Shown here piece after piece: positions 31,513 through 43,038 of a DNA stretch of 64,000 nucleotides (its first letter is position 1; the number at the start of each line of letters is the position of its first letter). The stretch comes from Chondrus crispus (taxonomy: Eukaryota; Rhodophyta; Florideophyceae; Gigartinales; Gigartinaceae), in NCBI RefSeq assembly GCF_000350225.1, contig NW_005179122.1:62001-126000 (forward strand). The letters are read 5' to 3'. The notes under the pieces are model-generated. The model was not told where the DNA came from. It worked only from the letters and a program-made list of their open reading frames with translations, and made no database searches. Position numbers and translations under genes: made by a program.

Positions 31513-33085
31513 CTCGTTCGACGAGGGGTTTTTGCGCCCTCGTGGCGGTTTCGCGAGGAATAATTTTCCTGGTCTCTCGGCGACGTAGCCCCTTACCCTC
31601 ATGGCGTGCGCGTCCCTCCCCTGGAGGAGAAGTCGCAGTACTCCGTTCACGAGGTTCCCTTCCGCCGCTTGGCGTGTCCACCCCCCCATCGGCGAGGGAG
31701 AAAATATTTCGCTCGTATGTCGAGGTCATTCTCCGCCTCTTGGCGGGTGTCTCCCCCACCACAAGTGTGGGATAATTTATTTCACTCGGTTATCGAGGTC
31801 ATTGTCTGCCTCGTGGCGGGCCCGTCCCCCTCGCCGGGGTAGGATAATTTATCTTACTCGTTTAACGAGGGTACTCCCGCTCAAGAAGCGTGTCAGTCCC
31901 TCATCTCGAGGGACAAATTCTGTACTCGGTTGACGAGGATACTCCCGCTCAAGCAGCGTGTCGGTCCCTCCTCTCGAGGGATAAGTTCTAGCCTCGTTTA
32001 TCGAGGGTCCTCCCGCCCAAGCGGCGTGTCCGCCCTCATTGCGAGGATTAATTCAATTCCTCGTTGACGAGGATCCTCCCGAGTCACGAGCGATAATTTT
32101 CCACTCGTTTGACGAGGATGCCTCCGCTCTAGCAGCGTGTTCGTCGCGCATCTCGAAAGGATAATTTATATACTCGTCTGTCGAGGTGACTTTCCGCCCT
32201 GGCGTCGGGTCCTGTACCCTTCTGGGCGTAGGGCATGGTATCTACTCGCCCGATGAGGTGACTACTCGCTCGCTTGTCGTGTTCGGCATCCCTTTGCACA
32301 AGGGATAACCTATCAACTCTCGTGACGAGGTTAGTTTCCGCCTGGTAGCGTGTTTGTCCCTCATCCCGAGGAAGACTTTCGATGCTCGTTCGACGAGGTT
32401 ATTGCCCGCCTCGGTGGCGTGTTCCGTATCCCTACTCCCGGGGGATAATTTCTACTCGATCGAGGAGGTGGCAGCACGTCTCCATGGCGCATTCATATTC
32501 CTACTCGCAAGGGATAATCTAGCTGCTCGTCCGACGAGGTATCTTCCTCGCCCTCATGGCGCGTTTTGTATCTCCAGTCAAGGGGGGTAATTTCTATACT
32601 CGTTTGACGAGGTTGTTATCCGCCCTGGAAGCGTGTTCCTTACCCCTACTCGAAAGGGGTAATTTATCTACTCACATGATGAGGTGAAGTCCCGCCTCGC
32701 GGCGCGTTCACCTCTCGAGGAGCCTTTTCTTGACTCGTTTGACGAGGGATCGTTCTACCCCTATGGCGTATGCGTCACTCCCCTCGGGGAGTAATTTATA
32801 TACTCGCTCGACGAAGATCTCCCCGCCCTCAGCGGCGTGTTCCTCGACCCTACGACCGAGGGAAAGTTTATCCTCCCCCTCGCCCAAGGGTCCCTTTCGC
32901 CCAAATTGGGTGCTCGAGGAGTAACTCCGATACTCGGCTGGCGAAGTTGTTTTCACGCCCTCATGGCGCGGTCTTTTCCCCCTACGCATGAGGGGTAATT
33001 AACGTACTCGCTCGACAAGGTTTCCGTCCCCCTCGACTGAGGACGTTCATCGTGGCGGGGATTAATGCCGACAATCGCTTGACGA
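31513..33085. repeat. Tandem array of ~71-bp triple-hairpin units (about 23 copies)
   Basis: Units are marked by hairpin 1 (CTCGTTTGACGAG and variants) at about 31513, 31641, 31712, 31785, 31857, 31925, 31993, 32059, 32104, 32173, 32245, 32319, 32385, 32454, 32526, 32599, 32671, 32734, 32802, 33006 and others. Each is followed by a second inverted repeat near CCGCCC..GCGGCGTG and a third with C-run and G-run arms, then GATAATTTAT. The arms change together: CTCG/CGAG becomes CTCA/TGAG at 32671. The third hairpin occurs as CCCTC/GAGGG, CCCTT/AAGGG, CCCAC/GTGGG, ACCCCT/AGGGGT and ACTCCCC/GGGGAGT. The primary sequence is poorly conserved while pairing is kept. No open frame crosses it. It sits between the gag remnants and the 3' LTR. 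Confidence 0.85.
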
Positions 33086-33941
33086 GGATATTCCCTGCCC
33101 TGGTGGCGTGGTCAGCTTGGCGGAAGGGATTTGCGACCCTACGGACAGGAAGGGATTTTTGGCTCCTTTCAAATGTCGCCGCCTTCATCTTGTGCGAGGG
33201 AGTTCCCCCTTTCCTAGGGGAGAACTGGCTGTACCTATTGGACGGGGACGCCTCCCTTCCCGGGATACGTTCAATTCTCTGCGCCTCGCTGCGTGAGAGG
33301 GAACACTGGGGGTGTGTCAGACGAGGTGGGCTTCTCTTGGCTACGCAACGCGGAGGACCGTACCAAGGGTCTGGTTTATTGGTCACCCTAGAAGTGGGGT
33401 GGATCAACTTGGGCCCCTATCGAGCTGTCACCACCCCGCCCTCAAGGGGCTCCTTCTTCCTCGTAGTGAACGAGAGCCTTTTCTGGCAACAAGCCCCCCG
33501 CGGCCCCCTATGAAACCACAGGTGGCTCGGGCTCGACTACCGCAACCTCCTTCGCCGTCGGGTCGCGCACATTCGCCACCTCAGCTGGCGGATCTTCCGA
33601 CGCGACCTTCCCCGGCCATACCATTTCACGCTTGGAAGAAGAAATGTCGCGTTGGCCGGCTGAAAGGGGCTCGCTGGTTGCCGAAAGGACAGGAGTCGGT
33701 CGATAATGGGGACGTGCTGGTCAAAGAAGGGTCGCGCCGAAGAGAGAGTGAACTGTTCAAATGATGGACGCTGCCTCGCAATTTGGTTCAGATTTTGGAC
33801 ACCGCTCCGCAATTTAATCGGGACGCGCTCTGGGTGACTCACCCCACACCACCCTCTTCCCAAGAGCTCTTCTATCCTGGCGAGTTGTTCATGGCGGTAC
33901 AATTGTTGCCGGAGTCATGGTTCACGAGGACGCTCGACTCT
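33086..33941. other. Tail of element C internal region
   Basis: No gene is supported. The frames 33052-33513 (+) and 33537-33902 (-) show no motif. A plus frame with LWVTHPTPP and ESWFTRTLDSERG runs into the polypurine tract. It may be the worn C-terminus of an ancestral pol, because pol of element A also ends at such a tract. Confidence 0.35.
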
Positions 33942-33954
33942 GAGAGGGGGGCCA
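33942..33954 (+). promoter_or_regulatory. Polypurine tract of element C
   Basis: GAGAGGGGGGCCA directly precedes the 3' LTR start TGTAGAGC at 33955. Confidence 0.7.
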
Positions 33955-34656
33955 TGTAGAGCACTGACCGCCCCGCGTAATCGCGGTGCTGTACTGTAGC
34001 ACACGCGGAATGCCTCACTATCATAAGTGAGATATATACCACGTGTAACCGTGTATCCAAACCCCCCCGCTCGTGTCCGGGTGTAAGCTCCATGGGGCCC
34101 TGTCGAAGTACTGACAGTTCTACCCACGTGTACCCGTGTTATCCCTCACGTTAATCGTGTCATTCCCCACGTGTAGTGGTTGTCACACCTCCCCAAGAGG
34201 AGTTTCTCCGGCCATCGCCGCCGTCGTCCAATTTAGTATTTTTAGTTTAATTAATTATAGCTCCGACGTCGGCTAGTATATAGCCGACGTCCGACCCTAA
34301 GTAAAACGGTACGAAGCTTTGGGTCTAGAACTCGGGTTTCTGGAACGGAGTCGTAGCCTCGCGTCGGTCCCCGTCCCACGACGGTACCCTGCGAGCCATC
34401 TACGTCCCGATTCCCTCCTGCCTCTACCGCGCGCGTCGTCCCGCCACGCCCGGCTCTCCGCGCGACAGCTGTCCCTACCGCTCCGCCCCTCCTGGGCTCT
34501 GTTTCCCACTTTTTCCCTTACTTTCCATACTGCGCTTCGCGCCCGGCCCCGTACCTGTCCCTTACGGGTGGTCTCCCGATAACCCCCTACACGCGCCCCC
34601 GAACGCGCGCGCTCTGCCAGAGGGGGATCCCACCCCTTCCCCCTCAGTGCACGACA
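33955..34656 (+). repeat. LTR-C, 3' LTR of element C (702 bp)
   Basis: It begins and ends like the 5' copy (TGTAGAGCACTG to AGTGCACGACA). The palindrome-framed TATA box is conserved. Differences cluster around 34325 and 34485-34640. Confidence 0.9.
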
Positions 34657-34775
34657 GGCATTAGGGGGAAGAAATCCGAGGCAGATGAAAAGTCGATCAT
34701 CCTGGTTCGTGGCTGTTGAGATGGGAGAGCTCACGTAATTTGGTAGAGGTATGGTATGGACGCCTATTGCGTCTA

Positions 34776-35147
34776 ATGAGTTTCGATTTTTGCATGCATG
34801 GGTCTAGCAATGCTTGGGCAAGGAGACATAACATTGTTGCTGTACTCGAATGGTCCGAAAGAATGAAGAAAGGAGGTGAGGGACAGATATTTTCATTCGG
34901 ACGTGCAACAGACGTCTTCGGAGGAGCAAAAGCGGAAGACATCTGCGTTGTGAACAGCCTTATCAAAGTCACTGAGCATTTCGTACCCTCATCATCAGAA
35001 GGTACTCTCTTGTGTCCCTGGAGAGACAATTGTCGTCCGCAGATAGAGGGACGTTTCATTACCAACGGATCATGTCTGCGGGCACCAATCAGAGAAGTGT
35101 GGTTCTCTGACCGTGCTTTCGCCGGTTCAAAAATTGCATTTCTATAA
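34776..35147 (+). CDS. Unrecognised open frame of 123 codons
   Basis: The ATG at 34776 opens a frame with an average-looking composition (AWARRHNIVAVLEWSERM, IFSFGRATDVFGGAKAED) that ends at 35145-35147. I recognise no domain. It lies between element C and the palindromes before the transposase pseudogene, so it may be an exon or fragment of a disrupted gene. It could also be chance. Confidence 0.25.
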   Translation: MSFDFCMHGSSNAWARRHNIVAVLEWSERMKKGGEGQIFSFGRATDVFGGAKAEDICVVNSLIKVTEHFVPSSSEGTLLCPWRDNCRPQIEGRFITNGSCLRAPIREVWFSDRAFAGSKIAFL

Positions 35148-35154
35148 TCTTGCT

Positions 35155-35216
35155 GGGTTCAGGCTCTGAACCCATCCTCCTATCTGCAACGTTGCCATGA
35201 TGGCAACGTTGCAGAT
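35155..35216. repeat. Two adjacent perfect palindromes
   Basis: GGGTTCAG-GCT-CTGAACCC occupies 35155-35173. Nine bases later a 16-bp perfect inverted repeat (ATCTGCAACGTTGCCA at 35182-35197, loop TGA, return arm 35201-35216) follows. Both have three-base loops. They lie about 460 bp before the transposase pseudogene and could mark a transposon end, a foldback relic or a terminator-like RNA hairpin. Confidence 0.85.
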
Positions 35217-35673
35217 TGGATGCCCTCAGCACCTTGCTCACCGACCTCCACCAGGAGGGCGAGCCTCTACCTTTGCCAAGTTCCGTTCATTGCCTGCCTG
35301 CCCCGTCCTCCAACGCACACGCCCTCAACAAACACTCACTCAGCTAGCAACCACTTCCCCTTCGCCCCCTTAGTCGTGCCGGAAACAGCTCTTCATCCTC
35401 GAAAAGACCCGCCAATCGTAAACCCCTTGCACCCCAAATACCTTCTCAACCCCGCACCGGCTCTTCCCCGCACTCACACGCTGCAGAGTCCCACAGAACA
35501 GATACTCTCGTCCCGAAGTTGAGCCAGCGCAACACCACCAGCTCCGCTCCCGTGCATCCCCAAATATCGCCGGAACCCCCTGCCTGTACACCACCCACAC
35601 GCCAAACCGGCCATCGCCCCAGCGTCCTCACAATTTCTCATAGTTGTATTTCATTTCGAAACGCACAACTGCG

Positions 35674-38600
35674 ATGAACAGTTCGAGCTCGGCAGTTACT
35701 CAGAACAACAGAACATATGAGTGCCCAGTTTGTGAGAAAGAATATTCAAACAAGGTTGTGTTTGGTAATCACATCAACAGAGCACATAACGGATCTATCG
35801 TTCAACATGACGATAACTCGCCACCACCGTCGCTACTTGGCACTGTTATCCCAGTTGATAAACCGTTCGGCTTATCGACATCGGCTCCCGCAAATCTTAA
35901 CCCCGCATTTGTCAGTTGCGCGGTTATCGACGAACGCAGTGGCGATACATCACCGCCGCAGGCGAATGATGCCGACTATGATTGCTCCTCTCTCGATATT
36001 GCGATATTTGCTGACGGAAAACAGTATCTGCATGCTACTAATGACTTCCATGAAGAAGATAACGCGGAGCAAGGGAGACCGTGGAGTGGAAATTCAGAAC
36101 GTGGTGAAGTGGCCTGCAGGGTTTACAACTACTACGCCTCGTTCAGAGACGCATCCGAGAAGTTATATCCAAGCGTACCCCCATCCTTCCGTTCTTTGAA
36201 AGACCTCGATCCAGCAGTAAAGGCTGTACTGGAGTATTGCACAGCTGCCCACCTGACCCTGAGCGAATCGCGGTGTTTGTTTAATCTCCTGGCATTTCTA
36301 GAATCAAGTTACCCAAAGGCCCAGACGAAACTCTCCATTCAGTTCGACAACGCGGATCGGTTTTCAATCTACCTTGACAAAGCAAGGAAGCACATAGTCG
36401 CACTTGAGGGCTGGAGGACGTCCGTCATACATTCTGACCACGGTATCAACAAGACGGGCGTATTTCGACCAGTTTTCGACTTAATGATACAGGAGATTAA
36501 AGAAGCAGGGGGAATTGATTCAGTTTTGCCATTTGAGGAAGACTGTACTACAGGTGTGAGGCGGTTCTCAGCACCATGGAGCTCGAAAGCAATGGAGGAC
36601 TACACCAGAGAAGTAAGCAGTGATTCAAGAATTCTTATGATACATACCTACAGCGACGGCACTACGTTAAGTAGCTCAGGCACGCAAAGTGCCAACAACA
36701 TGAGGGTGAGATTCGCTAATTTGAAGGGACGTACAGACGTCTGGCACGAGGTTGGAATTGTCCCGACTCCGAAGTTTGACAACATCGAGAAGCGGCCGTC
36801 TGATGACGCTGTAAAAAAGGAAAAAGTTCAGCTGTGGCATCGCTTCACGTTTCTGGTATTGAGGGAAGCACTGTTGAGGTCTCATGCCGGTACTACTGTT
36901 GATGGTGTCAAGGTTTTCCTCCGATTGGGTATGAACGTCGCCGACCAAGTGCAGGAGAGGCCGACGTGTGGTCTGAAAGGACATGACAGCTTTTGTGATT
37001 GTACGCACTGCACAATGCCTTCCCGATTGAAAAAGCGAAAGCGAGCTTTCCAAGCACCACTAGACGAATCTAGAACAGAAAGTGAACAACAATCTGCAAC
37101 ATCCTTTTTATCTTATAATGAAAGTGAGGCTCTCATACGTGAATCTGAGAGCGCAGCCACATGTGAAAATATCTGGACAACCCAGACTGCTCCCACGTCC
37201 TATCCGGGACGAGATGTCTACAGAACTGTGACAAACCAGCTATTGCTTGCCAAAAACCGTTCAATACAGAGAGACGTATCGTCTGTTCCACTCCTGAAAG
37301 AGGCAACAGAGTATCTTTGCAATGTGAGCGCACTTGCCTTTCCACCCGTTCTTGCCGCTTTTGCGGGGGCTGGGTCGAATCCATTCCGGTTGTACGCTTC
37401 CGTCGCATTCGATAAGCTCTATGTGATAGAGCACGGGATACTAAGACAGGTCACGGACGACGCATTCAACGTATTTGACTCGGCACCGCAATACAACGGC
37501 ATGACAAAGGGAAAAATTGTCTCCATTGCCAATCAAAGAGTACAGGACCTACCGAGATCATGCCAGCTACCGAGGATTGAGCCTTTTAGAAAGCGAGCGA
37601 ATGACAGACATGCGGGTGTTACCGGAAAAATACGGCGCGAGATGGCTCCCTTTCTGTGGTATTCTGTGATGGGAATTCCGCAAAGTATTAATCCGGATGA
37701 CGACCCTTTCGTGCAATTGCTTCTCATGATAGACTTTTTGTAACGCAAACTTCTTGGTATTAACCATAAGCCTGAAGTTGCGAGCAAGACGAGGGAAGAT
37801 ATCAGTGACATAGCAAGGCTGGGATATGAAGTTGGAAAAAAGGCAGCGACTGTAGTGAATTGTGCAGTAAACACAAAGGTACACAGACTAATGAGGCACA
37901 TATCAGACCACTACCTGGATTTCGGATGCTTTAGGAAAGGGGCCACTGACGGCAATGAGACACTTCACAAAGCAACAAAGTTAGCGTATCGCTCGACAAA
38001 CAAGCAGCTGTCTAAAATTGCCCCCCAACTGCTGAGCGCTAGAGCCATCATTGGAACCAAAAAACGTGATGCCCACGGTTCGCAATCCAGATCGCAGCTG
38101 CTGCTGACTCGTAGACCAGTAGTATTGTCGAACAAAAATATGCCAGAGCCATGCACTGCACAAGAGGCGGCTGAGTCTGTGGTTCCAGAAGGGCATGTAG
38201 ATCGTTTGGTGTTATTAATGGAGCAGGACATAGAGGACACGGACTCATCAGAAGATTCTGAGAAGGCAATTACAAGATCGTTCCAGCCATCTACAAACCT
38301 TGCTATATGGCGTGTAGCTAAATCAATCAGATTTCTCGCAACTGTGTGTTGGTGTCTGGAACAAAGTTTTTCGCAGACGATCTACGCTGGATATAATGTA
38401 TTTGGTTACGCCCGACAAGATGCAATTCAGTATAAGAAAGATGGCCAGATCCATTTTGGAGTCGTTCAGGCGATTTTTTTTCATGCTGCTACTGCCAAAA
38501 GCAGAATAGCTTTAGTCAGGAGGCTGGAAGCAACTACACCCGACAATGGAAATGTAAAAGTTGTGCTAGAGTTTGGCAATGAAAGGCTTAAATACGTGCA

Positions 38601-38814
38601 ATACAAGGGAGATGTGAAGCTGGAAGGTGTCTTGCCATCGTCCCTAGTTCGACCGGCAATGTTAATACCAGACTCTTGGGTAGTGTCAAAGCTATATGGG
38701 CTGCAAAGAAGGATGAATGATCTACCTGATACGCCTACGACGCGTAAGAACATGAGGTTTTTTGAAGTGGCGGGTTTTAAATACACCTCCTTACCGGAAC
38801 AGGTTTGTGTTTGA
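35674..38814 (+). pseudogene. CACTA/Plavaka-like DNA transposase, one in-frame TAA
   Basis: From the ATG at 35674 a frame of about 1046 codons is broken only by TAA at 37741-37743. The N-terminus has a C2H2 zinc finger, YECPVCEKEYSNKVVFGNHI followed by NRAH (C-X2-C-X12-H-X4-H). The middle holds HTYSDGTTLSSSG and a WHEVGIVPTP region. In the CACTA (Tnp2) and Plavaka families a YSDGT-like motif carries the first catalytic Asp. Further on are a Cys-rich patch (CGLKGHDSFCDCTHC) and, after the stop, FRKGATDGNETLHKATK, with Glu and His spacing like the C-terminal catalytic part. The enzyme would cut and paste its own element. I see no clear terminal repeats. KDZ-type transposases are the main alternative. 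Confidence 0.55.
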
Positions 38815-39733
38815 GAACTTAAAGCGTCCTGAGTAACAACTACGTCGTTCAAGAGCGGGAATACATGTTCCCGTGCAGCGATTACTGACATTAGGTGTAC
38901 GCTTTAGTGTGCAAAAGGTGAGATCTGTCACAAAATACAACCACAATGCACTTGGAGGAGATTGGTGGCGGGGTTAACACAGCGGTGTTACATGGCTTGG
39001 CGATGGCACGTAGCCAGTGTGCAGCGCAACGTATGGTCTGGTCAGGATGAGGATGGGTGTCATGACTTGTGTGTGAGTACGCGATCGACCGATCGCTGAG
39101 CGTCTTTTCGAATGTCGTATCGCCAGCGGGTAGTCGGTGGTGAGACGAAATACCCTTGGCAGGAAAGCGGGGTGTCACTACGATGCGCATCGAGACCGTA
39201 ACGGGGTATCAGGGGCTGTTATATCGCGCAACGTCACAAAGATGTTCGATCGCAATTTATGCCAACAGGTTACCGACGGGCATGATTGTCCCCCACTTTG
39301 CATGAAGCAACAGCTCGTGTTGATATGTCCGATTGTACGCGGAGCGAGTAACAGGCCTTCAGTCGCATGCGTCGTGCTTGTGCAGGGAGCGGAGTGGTGT
39401 CGGTTGGAAATCCAATTGAGGTCGTGGTCAAAATTTCCGGTTACGTTGACAAGTTGTCACCATTGTTTTTAGCGCGGAACAATACAGGTGCAGGTTAAAA
39501 TCCAATTGTGGCAGATTGCAAGTCCGCTGCGTTTCGATCTAATGAAGACTTTCGCTTCAGACAAACGAGCCATGGCAGTCCCGCGGCTTCGCATATTTCT
39601 GACGCGATTTACACCTTTAGTTTTTTGTGCTCCCGTCAAGCCGCACTGAATCGTTCTGCAACTCTCTGGGTGCTGTTCCGTTATCCATGTCAACGGATAG
39701 CGTGATATTGGGCAACTAATGGCCTCCCAATAA
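38815..39733. other. Spacer without a supported gene
   Basis: The frames on both strands are short and without motifs. It could contain 5' exons of the next gene. ATG GCC TCC at 39719 followed by TCGTAATAG (acceptor-like) is one candidate. Confidence 0.35.
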
Positions 39734-41369
39734 TATCGTAATAGAAGCGAAGGGGGTCCCTCGACGCCTGGGGCAGCAGGTGCAGCCAGAAAAAGAGCCG
39801 CGCGCCCCCCTCGAAAGCCCACTGCCACTGACCAACTCGTGTCTGTTCTTGGATCTCTGATAGATTTGTCAAAGGAGCAATTGGTCGAGCTTCGTGATAT
39901 GAAAGCTTCCAATCAAGGATTGAGAAGAGAAGTCGCCGAGATTGGAAATGAATGGAAACTCAGAAACGAGGCCAATCGGGATGACGTGGAGCGACAACTA
40001 CACAAAGAGCGAGAGCGCGGGGATAAGCAGCATGACGAGCAAATGGATGTCTTGAATCAAATCCAGACGAAATTGCGATCAGTAGGCAGAGATCACCGGG
40101 ATTCAACTGCACGGGATGCGGAAAAAGAGATTTTAGAGGTAAAATCCCAATTCCCATACCGCCATATTGATGTATGTATATCCAGAAACATGCTGCGTAC
40201 TCTAACGTTTTTCATATGAACTGGTGTATTGAGACTGTGTAGCAGGTCAAAGCAGCTTCGGTAAGTTATTGGTTACTCGCTTCGGAACGATTAAGTGTTA
40301 CAAATCAACCATACTCACCGCGGACACATCACCATCTATAGAACTACATTAAGCTGCCCGTATCGCTGCAAATTCTTGTTTCGTCACAGGGGGCTGAGCT
40401 GTTTGACGCACCATTGGCAACCTCAATCAAGCTGACGAAGGTTGTTATTGGGGCAGCCAGATTTGCAATGCAGTCAGACAAGCCAATTCTGGATGTCAAA
40501 AAGTTTCTATCGAGAAAAACCGTGGATAACAGCAAGTCTAAAACGGTCCTTTCAGTAATTGTGCAGGCACACAGCCGCGCTATTGAAGCAATCCGTAGCC
40601 ATTTCGTATGTTCTGCTCAATCTTACATTCAGCGACTTGACATTACTCCTGCAACAACGGCACATCATTATACTAACATGGAGTTTCCATAATATTTTAG
40701 GTCAAGGCATTCCTGCATGCTCTTCCTTCCCACAGCCCTTTAAATCCGATACAGGATGGTCATGGCCGCACAGATCACGAAGAGGAAATGGTAATTGATC
40801 ACGAAGACGATGAAAATGACTGTGAGGATGCCGAACGAAACAGGGAGTTTAATGCGGCGAAAGTCGCAGCCCTCAGACTTCATGAATCTGGAGAATATAA
40901 ATTGCTATCTAAGTACTACACTTGCTGGGAGAAGGCCTGGTTCAAGGCACAAAGGGAGGCCCGATCGTACGGAGCTATCTACCGCGACAATTTATTGAGG
41001 TTATGTAATTGTGGGACCTTGCCCGAAATTCCCAAGGCTCAGAGAGATACTCGTAGGATGATTAGCGTTTTTTCCTTAGCATTACTGAGGATGAAAGTTG
41101 GGAAAGGCATACAAATGATGGCATCTGGGGATCGATCGGGTTTGCGTCTGTCTCACGCGCCACAGTGGGCGAAGGAGGTCACAAGGCTGAATCGGAAACT
41201 AAAGCGCATGAATTCAGTGTCAAGCAATGATCGTGGGGAGCTGGATCTCGAGGACGAAGCAAACGTGGAGGGAATGAATGGAGATATTGAGACAGGAATC
41301 CAGTTTGGGAATCTGTTGGTGGCTCGCTTGTTAACGGAAGAGGAGGAGGACAAGCTGGATGACTTCTGA
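39734..41369 (+). CDS. Unrecognised gene with four predicted exons
   Basis: The frames join by GT-AG introns, all in phase 0. Exon 1 runs to 40138, then comes a 15-bp exon at 40246-40260 (V-K-A-A-S), then 40390-40615 and 40701-41369. Introns are 107, 129 and 85 bp, with donors GTAAAA, GTAAGT and GTATGT. The ~450-residue product starts basic (AARKRAARPPRKP) and continues as a long charged coiled coil (about 30-120; EWKLRNEANRDDVERQLHKE). It ends in a helical domain (KYYTCWEKAWFKAQREARS) with an acidic tail (TEEEEDKLDDF). I do not recognise the family. The true 5' end is open, because no ATG lies between the upstream stop near 39729 and exon 1. It may be a host gene or an accessory gene of a nearby DNA transposon. 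Confidence 0.55.
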
Positions 41370-41554
41370 TTTTGTTTTTTGAAGTGGGGAATGTCAAGGA
41401 TACCCCTATCCCTGGAATAGAAGTATGACACATGCTTGCGCGAATAATAAAAAATCTTTGCTGTGGTTGCTTTCCTGGATTAGTTCAGTTGCATGTGGTG
41501 AAAGCAGAGAAGAAACGGTTCTCTGAAAAAATGCCTCGGTATCGTCGGCGTCAA

Positions 41555-41914
41555 CTACGGAAACGGACCAACAGTGTCCTCAGTGTGCTCCACAGAATAT
41601 TTGCGTGCTATTTTCCGCGCTACGTCTTGCATACTATCCAAAAGAGTACTTGCGGTCCATGCCGCGCGACGAGTGTAGAGGGGTACCTGACCGCTACAAT
41701 TACTCTCCAAAAAATCAAACGCAATTTTTTCGAGAGATGCCTCAGTCACGTCCCCGGAAAGGACAGTGCAAATCATGATGATGCGGTGGGAATGGTGCTC
41801 GAGCACTGAGAAGGAGAACGTATTTCCTGGATGACTATGTTCGGATAGACCATCTGCTGTCAGACAGAAGGAGGTCAACAGACGGCATGAACAGGAAACT
41901 GAATGGATTCTCAC
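41555..41914 (-). CDS. Unrecognised minus-strand frame of 119 codons
   Basis: The composition is protein-like (RIIMICTVLSGDVTEASLEK, DSMQDVARKIARKYS), but a plus frame of 125 codons (41432-41809) covers most of the same bases. I know no domain in either. I slightly prefer the minus frame. Confidence 0.22.
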   Translation of the reverse strand: MRIHSVSCSCRLLTSFCLTADGLSEHSHPGNTFSFSVLEHHSHRIIMICTVLSGDVTEASLEKIAFDFLESNCSGQVPLYTRRAAWTASTLLDSMQDVARKIARKYSVEHTEDTVGPFP

Positions 41915-42020
41915 CTGGGTAGATGATGATCCAACATTAGAGTGTTTAATGATCCCACTTTATTAGAGTGCGTGTGGACAAGCCATGTAGTTCATTGAGA
42001 GGTGTCAAACTAGAGGGTAT

Positions 42021-43038
42021 TGTAGTGCAATGCGCCTGTCAGGCAGAGACCGCGGTCCGATGGTCCAGCAAAAACAACAACAGCAACAAAAAGAAGAACT
42101 GCCGATGGCACAGCGCTACGGAGTGTCCGACTCTCCCTTCTCCGTTTAAACGAGCTTGCCACTCGTAGTAGCTCAGATCCCTGATAGGGGGGGCACAGAG
42201 AAATAGCCCGGCCCGGGATCGGTGTGGTAGAGACTTGCGAAGAGAACTGCTCGACGAGTGTGGGGTGGGGCGCGTACTTAGATACCCCGGTTCCACTGGG
42301 TTATAAGGCCAATGCTCGTTGAGCTTCTTCGACACCTTGTAACGCGACAAGGCCTTCGACGGGGGCGTCGCAACGCAGCCCGACGGGATGAAATGAAAGT
42401 AGCAGCGATACGTCAACTGTGCGGCCCGATGGCGCGATACACCTACACCGGTTCGGTTGCAACCGAGGCCGATGGCACCAACACTGGCTTGTAACGCGAC
42501 GAAGCCCTTCGAGGGAGACGTCGTTGCAACAGTCTCCGTCGGAAATTGGGTCACAGTAGCAGCGCTACGTCAACTGTGTCGCCCGATGGCAAAGACACCT
42601 ACACCGGTTCGGTCGCAACCGAGGCCGATGGCACCAACACAAGATAAGGAAAAATAGGTAGAATTAGAGATAGAAAAGGATAGGGAAATAAAGGAAAAAG
42701 AAAAGGGAACCCCCGAGCGCAAAGGATAAAGTAATCTGTAGTTAAAGGGAGTGTCTTGTAAAAGACGGACTTCAACCAAGGCGATATCAGACTCTGGCAA
42801 CTCGGGTTGGTTTATTGACTTGTTCGGTCAAAGGGCTAAGTAATATAGAGACCCGCCGGGGCGAGTACAGTAGCTCCCGACTCTAGATTCTAGATCTAAT
42901 TAGTAAATAAATTAAATAATTAAAATAATCGTGCGCCTCGTCGCACACGTGTGTCCCCCAAACCCGGACTACAGTATCCAATTTTTTTCCTTTTTCACTT
43001 CCTTTCACCACCCTACCCGAGACGGGTATTGCACTACA
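42021..43038 (-). repeat. Solo LTR-B copy 4, reverse orientation (1018 bp)
   Basis: Read on the minus strand it starts TGTAGTGCAATACCCG and ends GCGCATTGCACTACA. The flanks are a perfect 5-bp target duplication GGTAT (42016-42020 and 43039-43043). It has the family's AGATCTAGAATCTAG-type motif, T-rich block and ~150-bp repeats marked by GCCATCGG. Confidence 0.92.

Larger units (their letters stand above)
27390..34656 (+). mobile_element. Element C: non-autonomous LTR retrotransposon with a hairpin array
   Basis: Two LTRs of 703 and 702 bp (27390-28092 and 33955-34656) differ at roughly 15-20 positions by eye and flank 5.86 kb. The internal region has the same primer site as element B and a polypurine tract, but no RT or integrase frame. 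Only gag-like remnants (28199-29846) and long repeat tracts remain. This is the design of a large non-autonomous derivative copied by the proteins of another element. No clean target duplication is visible (CTGCA on the left, GGCAT on the right). Confidence 0.85.

Noticed and set aside
31513..33085. CRISPR-like array
   Set aside because: Repeats are degenerate and unevenly spaced, there are no unique spacers, and the sequence sits inside a eukaryotic LTR element.
33052..33513. Plus frame at the end of the hairpin array as a protein
   Set aside because: It starts in repeat sequence and lacks any domain.
27385..34661. Target duplication for element C
   Set aside because: CTGCA and GGCAT share only GCA out of register, so no duplication is claimed.
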